A stretch of DNA of 64,000 nt from Gillisella taibaishanensis (GTDB lineage: Bacteria; Pseudomonadota; Alphaproteobacteria; Rhizobiales; Rhizobiaceae): positions 434,001-498,000 of the forward strand of contig NZ_MKIN01000027.1 of assembly GCF_001938985.1 (NCBI RefSeq), written 5' to 3'. The notes below the pieces were generated by a model, which saw nothing but the letters and a program-made list of their open reading frames with translations, ran no database searches and had not been told where the DNA came from. The number at the start of each line of letters is the position of its first letter. The stretch's first letter is position 1. Of this stretch, positions 44,490-53,015 are shown piece by piece. The position numbers and the translations under genes are program-made.

Positions 44490-44963
44490 ATGATTGATTT
44501 CGCAGCCATGTCCGAGGACGACTATCGCCGCTATCTGAATTATTTCGTTCCGGACTACGCCGCCGAAATCGTGTCGAACTTCGGTTGCAGCGAGCCGGAT
44601 GCGGTTGAAAGGGCAAAGCACGAGATCTCTGACATGCTGCCGCATGGACCGCAAACGCCCGGCCAGACGCTGCGCTGCATCGTGGACACCACGCTAAATC
44701 AGTCGATAGGCTATCTCTGGTATCGGCCGGATGAGGCGGCACAACAGGTTTTCATTCTGGATTTTTATATCTTTCCTGCCCATCGCGGCAAAGGCCAAGG
44801 CAAACAAGCGCTTACGGCCCTGCAGGCCCAGCTTGCGACAGCAGGATATCGAGAGATCAGGCTCCGGGTCGCAGCAGATAACGACAGCGCCCGTCACGTC
44901 TACGAGACCAGCGGCTTTCGCGTTACGGGCTTCAACATGGCAAAGCAGATCGGTGGTTCGTGA
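44490..44963 (+). CDS. GNAT acetyltransferase
   Basis: A 157-residue GNAT protein. Acetyl-CoA loop: A-H-R-G-K-G-Q-G-K-Q-A-L; later motif N-D-S-A-R-H-V-Y-E-T-S-G-F. The first 45 residues are acidic and unusual for the family. Substrate unknown. It converges with the HxlR gene, four bases apart. Confidence 0.88.
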   Translation: MIDFAAMSEDDYRRYLNYFVPDYAAEIVSNFGCSEPDAVERAKHEISDMLPHGPQTPGQTLRCIVDTTLNQSIGYLWYRPDEAAQQVFILDFYIFPAHRGKGQGKQALTALQAQLATAGYREIRLRVAADNDSARHVYETSGFRVTGFNMAKQIGGS

Positions 44964-44967
44964 TCGC

Positions 44968-45429
44968 CTATTTTCTGGCCGTCTTGTCAAAGGTGTCGCG
45001 CGCGGAAGCAATGGAGGCATAATTGTCAAAGGCCCAGTTGCCGAGCGCCTCGATGGGCTGGCGCAGCGAATGGCCGAGATCGGTCAACTCGTAGTCCACT
45101 CTTGGCGGAATCGTCGGAAAGACGGTGCGCTTGACCAGCCCGTCGCGCTCCAGGCCACGCAGGGTCAGCGTGAGCATGCGCTGGGAAATGGTGCCCACCT
45201 GGCGCTTCAGCTCGTTGAAGCGCTGCGGGCCGTGGGCCAGCGTCATCACGATCAGCACGCTCCACTTGTCGCCGACGCGGGCGAGCACGCTGTTGACGGC
45301 TTCGCAGCTGCTACGCTTATGTCCGCCCGAAATCGCCACATCGGGGGCCGATGTGGGTTCTGATGCGGTTACATCGATGTGCCCGAGTTCCAACAGTGTG
45401 CCTCCTTGCGCCGAGATTCCAGTTACCAT
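44968..45429 (-). CDS. HxlR-family winged-helix regulator divergent from azoR
   Basis: A 153-residue HxlR protein. After an N-terminal extension of about 40 residues the domain begins S-C-E-A-V-N-S-V-L-A-R-V-G-D-K-W-S. Recognition helix: I-S-Q-R-M-L-T-L-T-L-R-G-L-E-R-D-G. The ATG at 45429 (M-V-T-G-I-S) is chosen because the longer frame would overlap the azoR start and the palindrome. A cysteine at the domain start may sense electrophiles, as in QorR/YodB-type proteins. Confidence 0.87.
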   Translation of the reverse strand: MVTGISAQGGTLLELGHIDVTASEPTSAPDVAISGGHKRSSCEAVNSVLARVGDKWSVLIVMTLAHGPQRFNELKRQVGTISQRMLTLTLRGLERDGLVKRTVFPTIPPRVDYELTDLGHSLRQPIEALGNWAFDNYASIASARDTFDKTARK

Positions 45430-45438
45430 AAGTGTCTC

Positions 45439-45455
45439 GGTATCGAATTTATACC
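45439..45455. promoter_or_regulatory. Palindrome between HxlR gene and azoR
   Basis: GGTAT-CGAATTT-ATACC, a perfect 5-bp inverted repeat with a 7-base AT-rich spacer. It lies 15 bases upstream of the azoR ATG and 10 bases upstream of the HxlR ATG. The position suits an HxlR-type operator over both promoters. Confidence 0.6.
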
Positions 45456-45469
45456 ACAAGGAAAGGTCG

Positions 45470-46090
45470 ATGACCATGAAACTTCTGCATCTCGATTCCA
45501 GCGTGCTCGGTCCCTATTCTGTCAGCCGTGATCTGTCGGCTTCGGTCGTTGCCAAGCTGACCGGCGACACCTCGGGCGTAGAGGTTAGCTACCGCGACCT
45601 CGCCGCAAACCCGATCCCGCACCTGTCCGGCCTGACGCTGGCTGCTGCCATGGGCAATTACGATGCCAGCAACGACGAAGCCACCAAGGCCGATCTGGCG
45701 CTGGGCGGCGAAGTGATCGAACAGTTCCTGGCTTCCGACATCGTCGTCATCGGCGCCGGCCTCTACAATTTCAGCATTCCGAGCCAGCTCAAGGCCTGGG
45801 TTGACCGCATCTGCGTTGCCGGCAAGACCTTCAAGTACGGCGCCAACGGTCCGGAAGGCCTGTGCGGCGGCAAGCGCGTCATCGTCGCGCTCGCACGCGG
45901 CGGCGTTTACAGCTCCGGCCCGGCCGCAGCTCTTGAACATGCTGAAACCTATCTGACGGGCCTGTTCAGCTTCCTCGGCGTCACCGACATCACCTTCGTC
46001 ATTGCCGAAGGTGTCGCCATGGGCGACGAAGCCAAAGCGGCCGCCGTCAAGGGCGCCAAGGACTCGATTTCGGCTCTGAAGGCCGCCTGA
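45470..46090 (+). CDS. azoR: FMN-dependent NADH:quinone reductase / azoreductase
   Basis: A 206-residue flavodoxin-fold protein: L-L-H-L-D-S-S-V-L-G for the FMN phosphate, G-L-Y-N-F-S-I-P-S-Q-L-K-A-W-V-D-R, and later A-L-A-R-G-G-V-Y. AzoR reduces quinones and azo compounds with NADH and protects against electrophile stress. AAGGTCG precedes two in-frame ATGs (45470, 45476). The divergent HxlR regulator fits an electrophile-responsive pair. A strong terminator follows. Confidence 0.93.
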   Translation: MTMKLLHLDSSVLGPYSVSRDLSASVVAKLTGDTSGVEVSYRDLAANPIPHLSGLTLAAAMGNYDASNDEATKADLALGGEVIEQFLASDIVVIGAGLYNFSIPSQLKAWVDRICVAGKTFKYGANGPEGLCGGKRVIVALARGGVYSSGPAAALEHAETYLTGLFSFLGVTDITFVIAEGVAMGDEAKAAAVKGAKDSISALKAA

Positions 46091-46118
46091 TCAACTCACG
46101 ACGGGTTGAATGACATGA

Positions 46119-46148
46119 AGCGCAGCGGCATCCCGCTGCGCTTTTTTC
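46119..46148 (+). terminator. Terminator after azoR
   Basis: AGCGCAGCGG (46119-46128) pairs with CCGCTGCGCT (46133-46142) around a 4-base loop and is followed by six T residues. Confidence 0.88.
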
Positions 46149-46162
46149 GTTATGATGAAGCT

Positions 46163-46663
46163 TTACGGCGCCAGCTTTGCCCAGCGCTCATGATCCCGCC
46201 ATTCACCGCCGATCTTCAGGTAGCGGCGGGAAAAGCCTTCCTTTTCGAAGCCGCAGCGCTCGACCAGCGCGATAGACCGTCGGTTGCCCGGCTGGATATT
46301 GGCCTCGATGCGGTTGAGGCCGATCTCGTTGAAGGCATAGACCGTGACCGCCTCCAGCGCGTCCCGCATCAGCCCGCGCCCGGCAAAGGCAGCCATTCCG
46401 TAATAGCCGAGATAGGCGCTTTTGAAGTTGCCGAGCGCGATCTGGCTGATGGTGAACACGCCGACCACGCCGCCGCTCTCCGCCTCGCGGGCCACCAGCC
46501 CGACTGTTGCACCCGTCACCGTCTGGGCAAAGTAGGCGTCGAAACCGTCGAGATCGATGAAGGGCGAGACCCAGGGCGCATGGTGGTCGCGGCTTGCCAG
46601 ATTGGCGGCCACGAGGTCGGGGCCGTCGGCACGGCGGACGGGCAAAAGCGTAATTGATGACAT
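46163..46663 (-). CDS. GNAT acetyltransferase, RimJ/RimL type
   Basis: A 166-residue acetyltransferase_3-type GNAT: L-G-N-F-K-S-A-Y-L-G-Y-Y-G in the core, A-G-R-G-L-M-R-D-A-L as CoA loop, L-N-R-I-E-A-N-I-Q-P-G-N, and C-G-F-E-K-E-G-F-S at the end. These features match ribosomal-protein alanine acetyltransferases and relatives. It converges with azoR. Confidence 0.9.
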   Translation of the reverse strand: MSSITLLPVRRADGPDLVAANLASRDHHAPWVSPFIDLDGFDAYFAQTVTGATVGLVAREAESGGVVGVFTISQIALGNFKSAYLGYYGMAAFAGRGLMRDALEAVTVYAFNEIGLNRIEANIQPGNRRSIALVERCGFEKEGFSRRYLKIGGEWRDHERWAKLAP

Positions 46664-46712
46664 AATGGCTTCCAGGTCGAGAGGTCTGGCTTTAACACTT
46701 TGAGAAGGATAA

Positions 46713-47075
46713 CTATAATTTTGATTTACAAATCTTAATTGTCTCTACATCTACTTTACTACTAAGGCATGTTTGAAAAATTTCATCTCGATCATTTTTA
46801 TCTTCGAGTGGGGCTGAGTAGCTTCTACAAGATCGTGAAACCTCGCGAAATTCTGAACATGCAAATTCCACATCTTCGCCATATGCTTTTCCCGACCGAG
46901 CCTCCGAGGTAAAAAGGTCAGAATGCGGGAAACTATGTTTTTGTTGCACATAGACCCCGTCTGCATCCCGCACATACTCTTTTCCGTTGTGCCAACCTCT
47001 CGTAGGAGGGGTCTCGGTACAATTTGATAAAGTAAAAGGAATAATCAGTAAGAATGTAGCTGCGAAAAAGCGCAT
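46713..47075 (-). CDS. Putative lipoprotein with paired cysteines (AT-rich)
   Basis: A 120-residue protein not assigned to a family. The N-terminus M-R-F-F-A-A-T-F-L-L-I-I-P-F-T-L-S-N-C is a lipoprotein signal with lipobox L-S-N-C. The mature part has further cysteines and ends with C-L-S-S-K-V-D-V-E-T-I-K-I-C. The gene is clearly AT-richer than its neighbours. It lies 11 bases downstream of a second small frame with a similar C-terminal cysteine pattern. Confidence 0.6.
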   Translation of the reverse strand: MRFFAATFLLIIPFTLSNCTETPPTRGWHNGKEYVRDADGVYVQQKHSFPHSDLFTSEARSGKAYGEDVEFACSEFREVSRSCRSYSAPLEDKNDRDEIFQTCLSSKVDVETIKICKSKL

Positions 47076-47086
47076 TTCGACCGCCT

Positions 47087-47335
47087 TCAAGGCGCGAGAG
47101 ATAAACATCTTTGCTTGACCGTCTCTAAATCTTCTTTTCTTCTGTCTACACCCCTTTTTAGGCACTCCTTAAGAGTTCCTTGAGTTGAGATGCTTGTCGC
47201 CGACTTTCGGTCAAATATTCCGGGACATGGGCGCAAGCCGACGGCACTCTCGAACGTGCATGTACTCAATTTCTCCAAAGAGTCGTTCCAATCGCCAGGA
47301 AGTAGAACGACCGCAGGTAAGCCAAATAAGAGCAT
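47087..47335 (-). CDS. Small exported cysteine-containing protein, possible paralogue of its neighbour
   Basis: An 82-residue frame with a hydrophobic start (M-L-L-F-G-L-P-A-V-V-L-L-P-G) and four cysteines. It ends L-K-E-C-L-K-R-G with V-K-Q-R-C-L-S, recalling the tail of the protein encoded just downstream. The frame is open about 40 codons further upstream, so the start is uncertain. No family recognised; it might be spurious. Confidence 0.4.
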   Translation of the reverse strand: MLLFGLPAVVLLPGDWNDSLEKLSTCTFESAVGLRPCPGIFDRKSATSISTQGTLKECLKRGVDRRKEDLETVKQRCLSLAP

Positions 47336-47726
47336 GCGACAACACAGCACTAATCTCTTCAACAAAACATTCCCCCACGCTCGACAATGTCTTCGCCGAC
47401 TATGCGCATATCTCCGCAGGCTGAGCGAATTCAACGGCTCGAATCCGAAGAGGATCATGTCACTCTTGGATCAGCTTTTCTCAACCCTGGATTTTATCCT
47501 TAGCCAAATCAATCGACGAATGATCTTTCAATTTCGTTACTTTGATAGATGGCGAAGGGGCTGGATCTGACGCTGTAGGAACCTGTGATTTGTGATATAC
47601 AGCCTTCTGACAGATTGACTGGCTTTTATGCCTGGGGACGAGACTCGACAAGCGCCGGCCGTCATGCTGCTGTTACAGCACCGCCCTATCCCCTGCGAGA
47701 CCGCAACAGCCCGCGATATCCGACCC
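47336..47726. other. AT-richer gene-free region
   Basis: About 390 bases upstream of the metallophosphoesterase. Composition is lower in GC, like the two small genes on its left, suggesting one acquired block. No repeats, terminator or operator could be defined. Confidence 0.35.
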
Positions 47727-48608
47727 ATGCCCCAGCTTCGACTCGGCCTGATCGCCGATCCGCAATATGCCGATCTGCCGCCCAATCTGGCCGCCAATCG
47801 CTACTACGCGAAAAGCCTCGAGAAATTGCGGGCGGCCGTTGAGGTCTTCAATGGTGAGACGCTCGATGCGGTGCTGCTGCTGGGCGATCTGATCGATCGG
47901 GACTTCAAGAACTTTGCCCCGGCCCTGCGCGTGCTGGAAGACCTGCGTCATCCGCTGATCGCGCTGCCCGGCAATCACGATTTTGACGTTGCGGATGCGC
48001 AAAAATCTGTCGTGCGCGATGCGCTGGCCATGCCCGCACCTTATTATGACCTGGTGATCAACGGCATCAGGCTTGTGATATCAGATGGCTGTGAGGTCTC
48101 GACCTTCGCCCACGCCGCAGGCGATCCGGCGCGGGAGGTTGCGGTGCGTCAGCTCGGCGCGCTGAAGGCAGCCGGAGCCGCCAATGCTGAACATTGGAAC
48201 GCTGGCATGAGCCGCGACCAGATCGACTGGCTGGCGAGCCGGCTGAAGCTGGCGCAGGCAGAGGGGCAAAGGGCCCTTGTGTTCGGCCATTATCCGCTGC
48301 ATCCCATGACCGATCACGCGCTGTGGAATGCCGAGGACGTGGCGAAGGTGATTGCCGATGCCCCGGCCGCCGTGGCCTATATCAACGGCCATGACCATCG
48401 TGGCGGCTATGGCGTGCTTGATGGCACCCATTTTATTACCTTGAAGGGCATGGTCGATGGCGAGACCGATACCGCCTATTCGATCCTATCGCTTGAGGCC
48501 GACCGGCTGGCGCTGACGGGCTTTGGTCGCGAGGAAAACAGGCTTTTGCCGCTGGCGTCGGAGGCGGACAGAAGCCTTTCTGATATGACATTTATATCAA
48601 ATAGATAA
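47727..48608 (+). CDS. Metallophosphoesterase, ADPRM-like
   Basis: A 293-residue calcineurin-fold phosphoesterase: D-P-Q-Y at residues 10-13, G-D-L-I-D-R, G-N-H-D, F-G-H-Y-P-L-H-P and N-G-H-D-H-R-G-G form the five metal-binding blocks in order. D-P-Q in place of D-x-H is characteristic of the Mn2+-dependent ADP-ribose/CDP-alcohol diphosphatase group. No signal peptide with the chosen ATG (M-P-Q-L-R-L). It probably hydrolyses ADP-ribose- or CDP-like diphosphates in the cytoplasm. Confidence 0.88.
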   Translation: MPQLRLGLIADPQYADLPPNLAANRYYAKSLEKLRAAVEVFNGETLDAVLLLGDLIDRDFKNFAPALRVLEDLRHPLIALPGNHDFDVADAQKSVVRDALAMPAPYYDLVINGIRLVISDGCEVSTFAHAAGDPAREVAVRQLGALKAAGAANAEHWNAGMSRDQIDWLASRLKLAQAEGQRALVFGHYPLHPMTDHALWNAEDVAKVIADAPAAVAYINGHDHRGGYGVLDGTHFITLKGMVDGETDTAYSILSLEADRLALTGFGREENRLLPLASEADRSLSDMTFISNR

Positions 48609-48859
48609 CTGATAATGGGACTTGCGCTTGTTGCCCGCTTGTGACTTTATTTGAACTTCGACTTCGCTTCACGATGCGTTCATCGCGGCGACAGCATCTT
48701 ATGGTGCATGATGCCCGAGTTTGTCAGGGAAAACTGCAATACGGTTTTCCTGAAGAAACAGACGACAATACTGGAATCGAGAGCCCTGTCTGGTTCATCA
48801 GACGCTGACAGGCGCAAGTTTTGGAAGCGCCGCAAGGTCGGCCGAAAGGGAGAATGATC

Positions 48860-49327
48860 ATGAGATCTATGATTGGGATGAGGAAGCTCGCGACCGTGGC
48901 GGCCATCGGCCTCTGTCTTGGCGCCGGCCTCGGCAGCGCTGCCGGTGCCGCCGACGAGCCGCAGGTGGTGCGCGCCGGAATGATGAAGAAAATGGGCGGG
49001 GCCATGGGCCAGCTCGCCGCCATCGCAAAGGGCGACAAGCCCTATGACGCCGCCGTGGTCAAGACCTCGCTGACGACGATGGAAGAGGTGGCCAAGGCCT
49101 TCCCGGAACAGTTCCCGAAGGGCTCCGAGACCGGCTTCAACACCGAAGCCAGCCCGAAGATCTGGGAAGACATGGCCACGTTCAAGACCAAGGCCAAGGC
49201 GCTTGAAACCGCCGCCGCCACCCAGCTCGCCACCCTCCCCGCAGACCAGGCCGGCGTTGGCGCTGCAGTGAAAAGCATTGGCGGCCTCTGCGGCGATTGC
49301 CACCAGTCGTTCAGGCTGAAGAAATAA
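48860..49327 (+). CDS. Cytochrome c' (class II)
   Basis: A 155-residue exported cytochrome. Signal peptide about 1-28 (A-I-G-L-C-L-G-A-G-L-G-S-A-A-G-A-A); haem motif C-G-D-C-H at 144-148 near the C-terminus, as in four-helix cytochromes c'. These periplasmic proteins bind NO and may protect against nitrosative stress. The ATG at 48860 is set by AGGGAG 7 bases upstream; an ATG two codons before is too close. It is followed by a second c-type cytochrome gene. Confidence 0.93.
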   Translation: MRSMIGMRKLATVAAIGLCLGAGLGSAAGAADEPQVVRAGMMKKMGGAMGQLAAIAKGDKPYDAAVVKTSLTTMEEVAKAFPEQFPKGSETGFNTEASPKIWEDMATFKTKAKALETAAATQLATLPADQAGVGAAVKSIGGLCGDCHQSFRLKK

Positions 49328-49344
49328 TTTTATCCCACGACGAT

Positions 49345-49370
49345 ACCCGTCCGGGATGCCGGGCGGGTTT
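49345..49370 (+). terminator. Hairpin between the two cytochrome genes
   Basis: ACCCGTCCGG (49345-49354) pairs, with one G-U, with CCGGGCGGGT (49359-49368). Only three T residues follow, so it may be a partial terminator or an mRNA-stabilising stem. Confidence 0.4.
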
Positions 49371-49390
49371 ACCGACAAGGGGTTAAAAGC

Positions 49391-50305
49391 ATGGCTCGAC
49401 GGGCAAAATTCGGTATTGTGGCAGCGGTGATTGCAGGGGCGGCGCTGGTTGGCGCCTATGTCTTTGCGGTCGCTCCGCACCGCCAACCCGCTACGCTGTG
49501 GGCGCAGACCACGGCGCCGGACCTTGCCAATGGCAAGCGCATCTTCTTTGCCGGCGGCTGCGCCAGCTGCCATGCCGCACCCGGCGCCAGCGGCGATGCC
49601 CGGATGGTTCTGACTGGCGGCGTCGCACTGAAAACCCAGTTCGGCACGTTCCACGCACCCAATATTTCCCCTGATCCGGAGGCCGGCATCGGCAACTGGA
49701 CGCTTGCCGAGTTTGGCGACGCGCTAACGCGCGGCATCGGCCGCAACGGCGAAAATCTCTATCCGGCCTTTCCCTACACATCCTATGCGCGGATGAAGCC
49801 GCAGGACGTGGCCGATCTCTATGGCTACCTGAAAACCCTGCCGGCCAGCGGCAATGTCGCGGCTGCGCACGAGTTGAGCTTTCCCTTCAACCAGCGCATC
49901 GCGCTGACGGGCTGGAAATTTCTGTTCTTCAGCGAAACGCCTCGGGTGACCCTGGCGTCGGACGATCCGCAGGTGCAGCGCGGTCAATATCTGGTGGAAG
50001 GCCCCGGCCATTGCGGCGAATGCCACACACCACGCAACGCGCTGGGCGGGCTGAAGACCGATCAATGGCTGGCTGGCGGCCCCAATCCCGAAGGTGAAGG
50101 CCGCATTCCCAACATCACCCCCGGCTCCGACAGCATCGGCAAATGGTCGGCCGAAGAGATCGCCACCTATCTGGAAACCGGCTTTACCCCCGATTTCGAC
50201 AGTGTCGGCGGCTCGATGGTCGAGGTGCAGAAGAACATGGCAGAACTGCCGGCCGAAGACCGCGCCGCGATTGCCGCCTATCTGAAGGCCATTCCGGCGC
50301 GCTAG
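49391..50305 (+). CDS. Dihaem c-type cytochrome with a membrane anchor
   Basis: A 304-residue protein. An uncleaved-looking signal anchor (residues 7-29) is followed by two cytochrome c domains: C-A-S-C-H at 57-61 and C-G-E-C-H at 208-212. Methionine ligands are probable in each domain. It resembles the cytochrome subunits of periplasmic alcohol or sugar dehydrogenases and other small electron carriers. It lies 63 bases behind cytochrome c' on the same strand. Confidence 0.92.
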   Translation: MARRAKFGIVAAVIAGAALVGAYVFAVAPHRQPATLWAQTTAPDLANGKRIFFAGGCASCHAAPGASGDARMVLTGGVALKTQFGTFHAPNISPDPEAGIGNWTLAEFGDALTRGIGRNGENLYPAFPYTSYARMKPQDVADLYGYLKTLPASGNVAAAHELSFPFNQRIALTGWKFLFFSETPRVTLASDDPQVQRGQYLVEGPGHCGECHTPRNALGGLKTDQWLAGGPNPEGEGRIPNITPGSDSIGKWSAEEIATYLETGFTPDFDSVGGSMVEVQKNMAELPAEDRAAIAAYLKAIPAR

Positions 50306-50432
50306 ACCGCGCTGGATATGCCCCCAAAATTTCCGCCTGATGACGTGAACCAAACGGATTTTCGTTTGTTTGGTCGTTCGGAGGAATGCTGTCGGTCCAT
50401 TGGAGGGCCCGGCTAAATCGAGGGGGAGACTA

Positions 50433-51446
50433 ATGCAGATCAAAAGAGCGATCGAGACCATTCCGGGCGGCATGATGCTGGTGCCGCTATTTTTAGGCGC
50501 GCTCTGCCACACGTTTTCGCCGCAGGCCGGCGCCTATTTCGGCTCTTTCACCAATGGCCTGATCAGCGGCACCGTGCCGATCCTGGCCGTCTGGTTCTTC
50601 TGCATGGGCGCCTCGATCCGGCTCGATGCGGCGGCTCTGGTGCTGCGCAAATCAGGAACGCTGGTGCTGACCAAGATCGCCACTGCATGGGTGGTGGCTT
50701 TTGTTGCGGCGCAGTTCTTCCCGGACAATGCTGTTGGCACCGGCCTGCTATCGGGGCTGTCGGTGCTGGCCATCGTTGCCGCCATGGATATGACCAATGG
50801 CGGGCTCTACGCCTCGATCATGCAGCAATATGGCACCAGCGAAGAGGCCGGCGCTTTCGTGCTGATGTCGGTGGAATCAGGGCCGCTGGTGACGATGATC
50901 ATCCTGGGAACCTCAGGCCTTGCCTCGTTCCAGCCGCAGGTGTTTGTCGGGGCCGTGCTGCCGATGCTGATCGGCTTTGTACTCGGCAATCTCGACAAGG
51001 AACTGCGGGTGTTCTTCACCAGGGCGATCCACACGCTCATTCCGTTTTTCGCTTTTGCGCTCGGCAATACGATCAATCTGGCGGTGATTGTAGATACTGG
51101 CTTCACCGGCCTGCTGCTCGGTGTCGGCGTCATCGTGGTGACAGGCCTGCCGCTGATCCTGGCCGACCGGCTGATCGGCGGCGGCGATGGCACGGCGGGC
51201 ATTGCCGCCTCCTCCACCGCAGGTGCCGCTGTCGCAACGCCGGCGCTGATTGCCGAAATGGCACCGCAGTTTAAGGCCGCAGCCCCGGCGGCCACTGCGC
51301 TCGTGGCCGCATCCGTTATCGTCACTTCGGTGCTGGTGCCCGTGATTACTGCGCTTTATGCCCGGGCCATGCGCGGCGCACCCGAGGAGCAAGCGGATCT
51401 CGAAACAGACGAAGCGCTGGCAGAACCCGATATCAGTGCTGGATGA
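50433..51446 (+). CDS. kdgT: 2-keto-3-deoxygluconate permease
   Basis: A 337-residue KdgT: M-Q-I-K-R-A-I-E-T-I-P-G-G-M-M at the start and about ten hydrophobic helices. The family motifs A-A-M-D-M-T-N-G-G-L-Y and G-A-A-V-A-T-P-A-L-I-A are present. It imports 2-keto-3-deoxygluconate, a pectin breakdown product, with protons. No KDG kinase or aldolase is beside it in the window. Its 3' end overlaps a converging small frame by 14 bases. Confidence 0.92.
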   Translation: MQIKRAIETIPGGMMLVPLFLGALCHTFSPQAGAYFGSFTNGLISGTVPILAVWFFCMGASIRLDAAALVLRKSGTLVLTKIATAWVVAFVAAQFFPDNAVGTGLLSGLSVLAIVAAMDMTNGGLYASIMQQYGTSEEAGAFVLMSVESGPLVTMIILGTSGLASFQPQVFVGAVLPMLIGFVLGNLDKELRVFFTRAIHTLIPFFAFALGNTINLAVIVDTGFTGLLLGVGVIVVTGLPLILADRLIGGGDGTAGIAASSTAGAAVATPALIAEMAPQFKAAAPAATALVAASVIVTSVLVPVITALYARAMRGAPEEQADLETDEALAEPDISAG

Positions 51447-51732
51447 CCGGATTGCGCGACCATTCCTGCAGCGTGGTCTTGATCAGCACCAGCGCTGCAT
51501 GACGGGCGGAGTCCCGCTCCTGCGGATCGACAATGCCAGACAGCCGCGTTTCGAATGAGCCGACCGTTTCGCGCACCCAGCGATGCAGGGCGGGATCGGA
51601 CTGCCGGTCGAGCAGTGCGCGGATGGCGCTTTCCATGCGCCGGTTTTCCGTGGCGATTGAGTGTATTGGGGCCAGTGAGGGGGCCGGATTACGTGCCGAA
51701 GCCATTGATGTCGTCGCTTTCACCTTCTTCAA
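51433..51732 (-). CDS. Small protein of unknown function
   Basis: A 99-residue soluble frame ending E-W-S-R-N-P-V-I-Q-H. The C-terminal two thirds look like a real helical protein (M-E-S-A-I-R-A-L-L-D-R-Q). The first 30 residues are low-complexity and may be untranslated, with a possible start at M33. It overlaps the kdgT 3' end by 14 bases. No family recognised. Confidence 0.5.
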   Translation of the reverse strand: MKKVKATTSMASARNPAPSLAPIHSIATENRRMESAIRALLDRQSDPALHRWVRETVGSFETRLSGIVDPQERDSARHAALVLIKTTLQEWSRNPVIQH

Positions 51733-51840
51733 GAAGGTCTAATATAAAAGTCGGGGCTTGCCTCAGGCATGCCCATGAATGGATGTGTGGTGGAGATCAG
51801 GAGCCATGCGTCCCGCCGGAGAGATGGAGGCAAAGGGATT

Positions 51841-52407
51841 TCAGCGAAACTCCGCCGCAAAGCCTTGCATTTCCATCTCGGCCTCTGATGTCCAAGCACC
51901 AATCGCCTTCAAGACCTCCACTGTGAAGGTAAAGGGCGAGGTGCCGGGCGCGGTGACAATGCCACCATCGAAGACCGCCTGGGGCTGATCCTTGTAGAGC
52001 GCTTCGCCGCTATAGCCGCCATAGGCCTTGTGCGAAGCAAGGTTGTTGCCGGTATGGGCAACCGTGTTGAGAATGCCGGTGCCGGCCAGTGCACTTGCGG
52101 CAGCGCAGATGCCGGCGACGGTCTTACCCTGCGCCCGAAAGCCGTGAACGACGCCGGTCAGGTCCGCCGCCCTGCCCTTTTCCCAGCTCATGCCGCCTGG
52201 CACAACCAGCGCATCGAAGTCTTCGCCGGCCAGATCGCCATAGGCACAGTCCGGGGTCACTCTCAGGCCGCCCATGGAGGTGACCGGTGCGCCATCCGGC
52301 GTGGCGGTTACGATCTCAAGCCCGAGAAAGCTGCGACCAACGGCGGTCAGCAGCGCGATTTCCCAATCGGCGAAGTCTTCGGCCAAGGCGATGGCGATGC
52401 GTGTCAT
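51841..52407 (-). CDS. DJ-1/PfpI family protein
   Basis: A 188-residue protein with the DJ-1/PfpI fold: M-T-R-I-A-I-A-L-A-E-D-F-A-D-W-E, the acidic residue near 16, and a nucleophile elbow G-I-C-A-A-A-S-A-L-A. The cysteine is the candidate catalytic or redox centre. Members act as glyoxalase III/deglycase, chaperone or protease, and the substrate is open. It lies 29 bases behind the GNAT gene and would share its leader-controlled transcript. Confidence 0.88.
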   Translation of the reverse strand: MTRIAIALAEDFADWEIALLTAVGRSFLGLEIVTATPDGAPVTSMGGLRVTPDCAYGDLAGEDFDALVVPGGMSWEKGRAADLTGVVHGFRAQGKTVAGICAAASALAGTGILNTVAHTGNNLASHKAYGGYSGEALYKDQPQAVFDGGIVTAPGTSPFTFTVEVLKAIGAWTSEAEMEMQGFAAEFR

Positions 52408-52436
52408 GGTCCTCTCTCCCATCCGTCTCGTAACGT

Positions 52437-52925
52437 TCAGGCCAGCGGCTGCAAGAAGCGCATGCCCGTGACCGGGCGCGGAATGAAATCCAGCTGCTCG
52501 TAGAAGCGATGGGCGGCGAAATTGCCTGTGGTGGCGGAGACCGAGAGATAATCGCAGCCCTGGGCGCGGGCGCAATCACGGGCGCGGGCAACGAGATGCT
52601 GGCCGATGCCATTGCCACGCTGGCCGTCGCGCACGTAGAGATGATGCAGTTCCATGCCGCGCTGGCCTTCCGTTGCCCTGTAGAGCGGGATCAGGATGGC
52701 GTAACCGATCAGCTCTTCACCGGCATCGGCCACCAGGGCGGTGATCCAGGGCATGGGGCCGAACAGATCGCGCTTCAGCGTCTCCAGCGTCATGGCAGAT
52801 GCATCGCCATGATGGGCGGCGAGCGCTGCGATCATTTCGGTGAGTTCCGCCAGGTCGCTTGGACGCGCATGGCGAATGCTGACCAGCGATGGTCGTGGCA
52901 AGGTTATGGTGCTGTCTTCGGTCAT
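52437..52925 (-). CDS. GNAT acetyltransferase behind an attenuator-like leader
   Basis: A 162-residue GNAT: S-I-R-H-A-R-P-S-D-L-A-E-L at the start, M-E-L-H-H-L-Y-V-R-D in strand 4, CoA loop G-Q-R-G-N-G-I-G-Q-H-L, and N-F-A-A-H-R-F-Y-E-Q-L-D-F at the end. This places it with diamine/antibiotic-type acetyltransferases; the substrate is unknown. Start ATG with GGGGAAGAG upstream. It is preceded by a leader peptide and alternative hairpins (53080-52970), and followed by the DJ-1/PfpI gene. The GNAT and DJ-1/PfpI genes lie on the same strand with 29 bases between them. Confidence 0.9.
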   Translation of the reverse strand: MTEDSTITLPRPSLVSIRHARPSDLAELTEMIAALAAHHGDASAMTLETLKRDLFGPMPWITALVADAGEELIGYAILIPLYRATEGQRGMELHHLYVRDGQRGNGIGQHLVARARDCARAQGCDYLSVSATTGNFAAHRFYEQLDFIPRPVTGMRFLQPLA

Positions 52926-52969
52926 TTGTCTCTTCCCCTTTAAAATTCCGCCGTCAGGGAAGCTCGTTC

Positions 52970-52998
52970 AAACAACAAGGCCGCCTGACGGCGGCCTG
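52970..52998 (-). terminator. Terminator arm of the attenuator (segments 3 and 4)
   Basis: On the minus strand AGGCCGCC (52997-52990) pairs perfectly with GGCGGCCT (52985-52978) across a 4-base loop. The pairing extends through CAACA with TTGTTG, and the downstream arm passes into a T-rich run (TTGTTGTTTG). Segment 3 (52998-52990) is also complementary to segment 2 (53024-53016). Confidence 0.75.
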
Positions 52999-53015
52999 TT
53001 GACATAGTGATCTGT

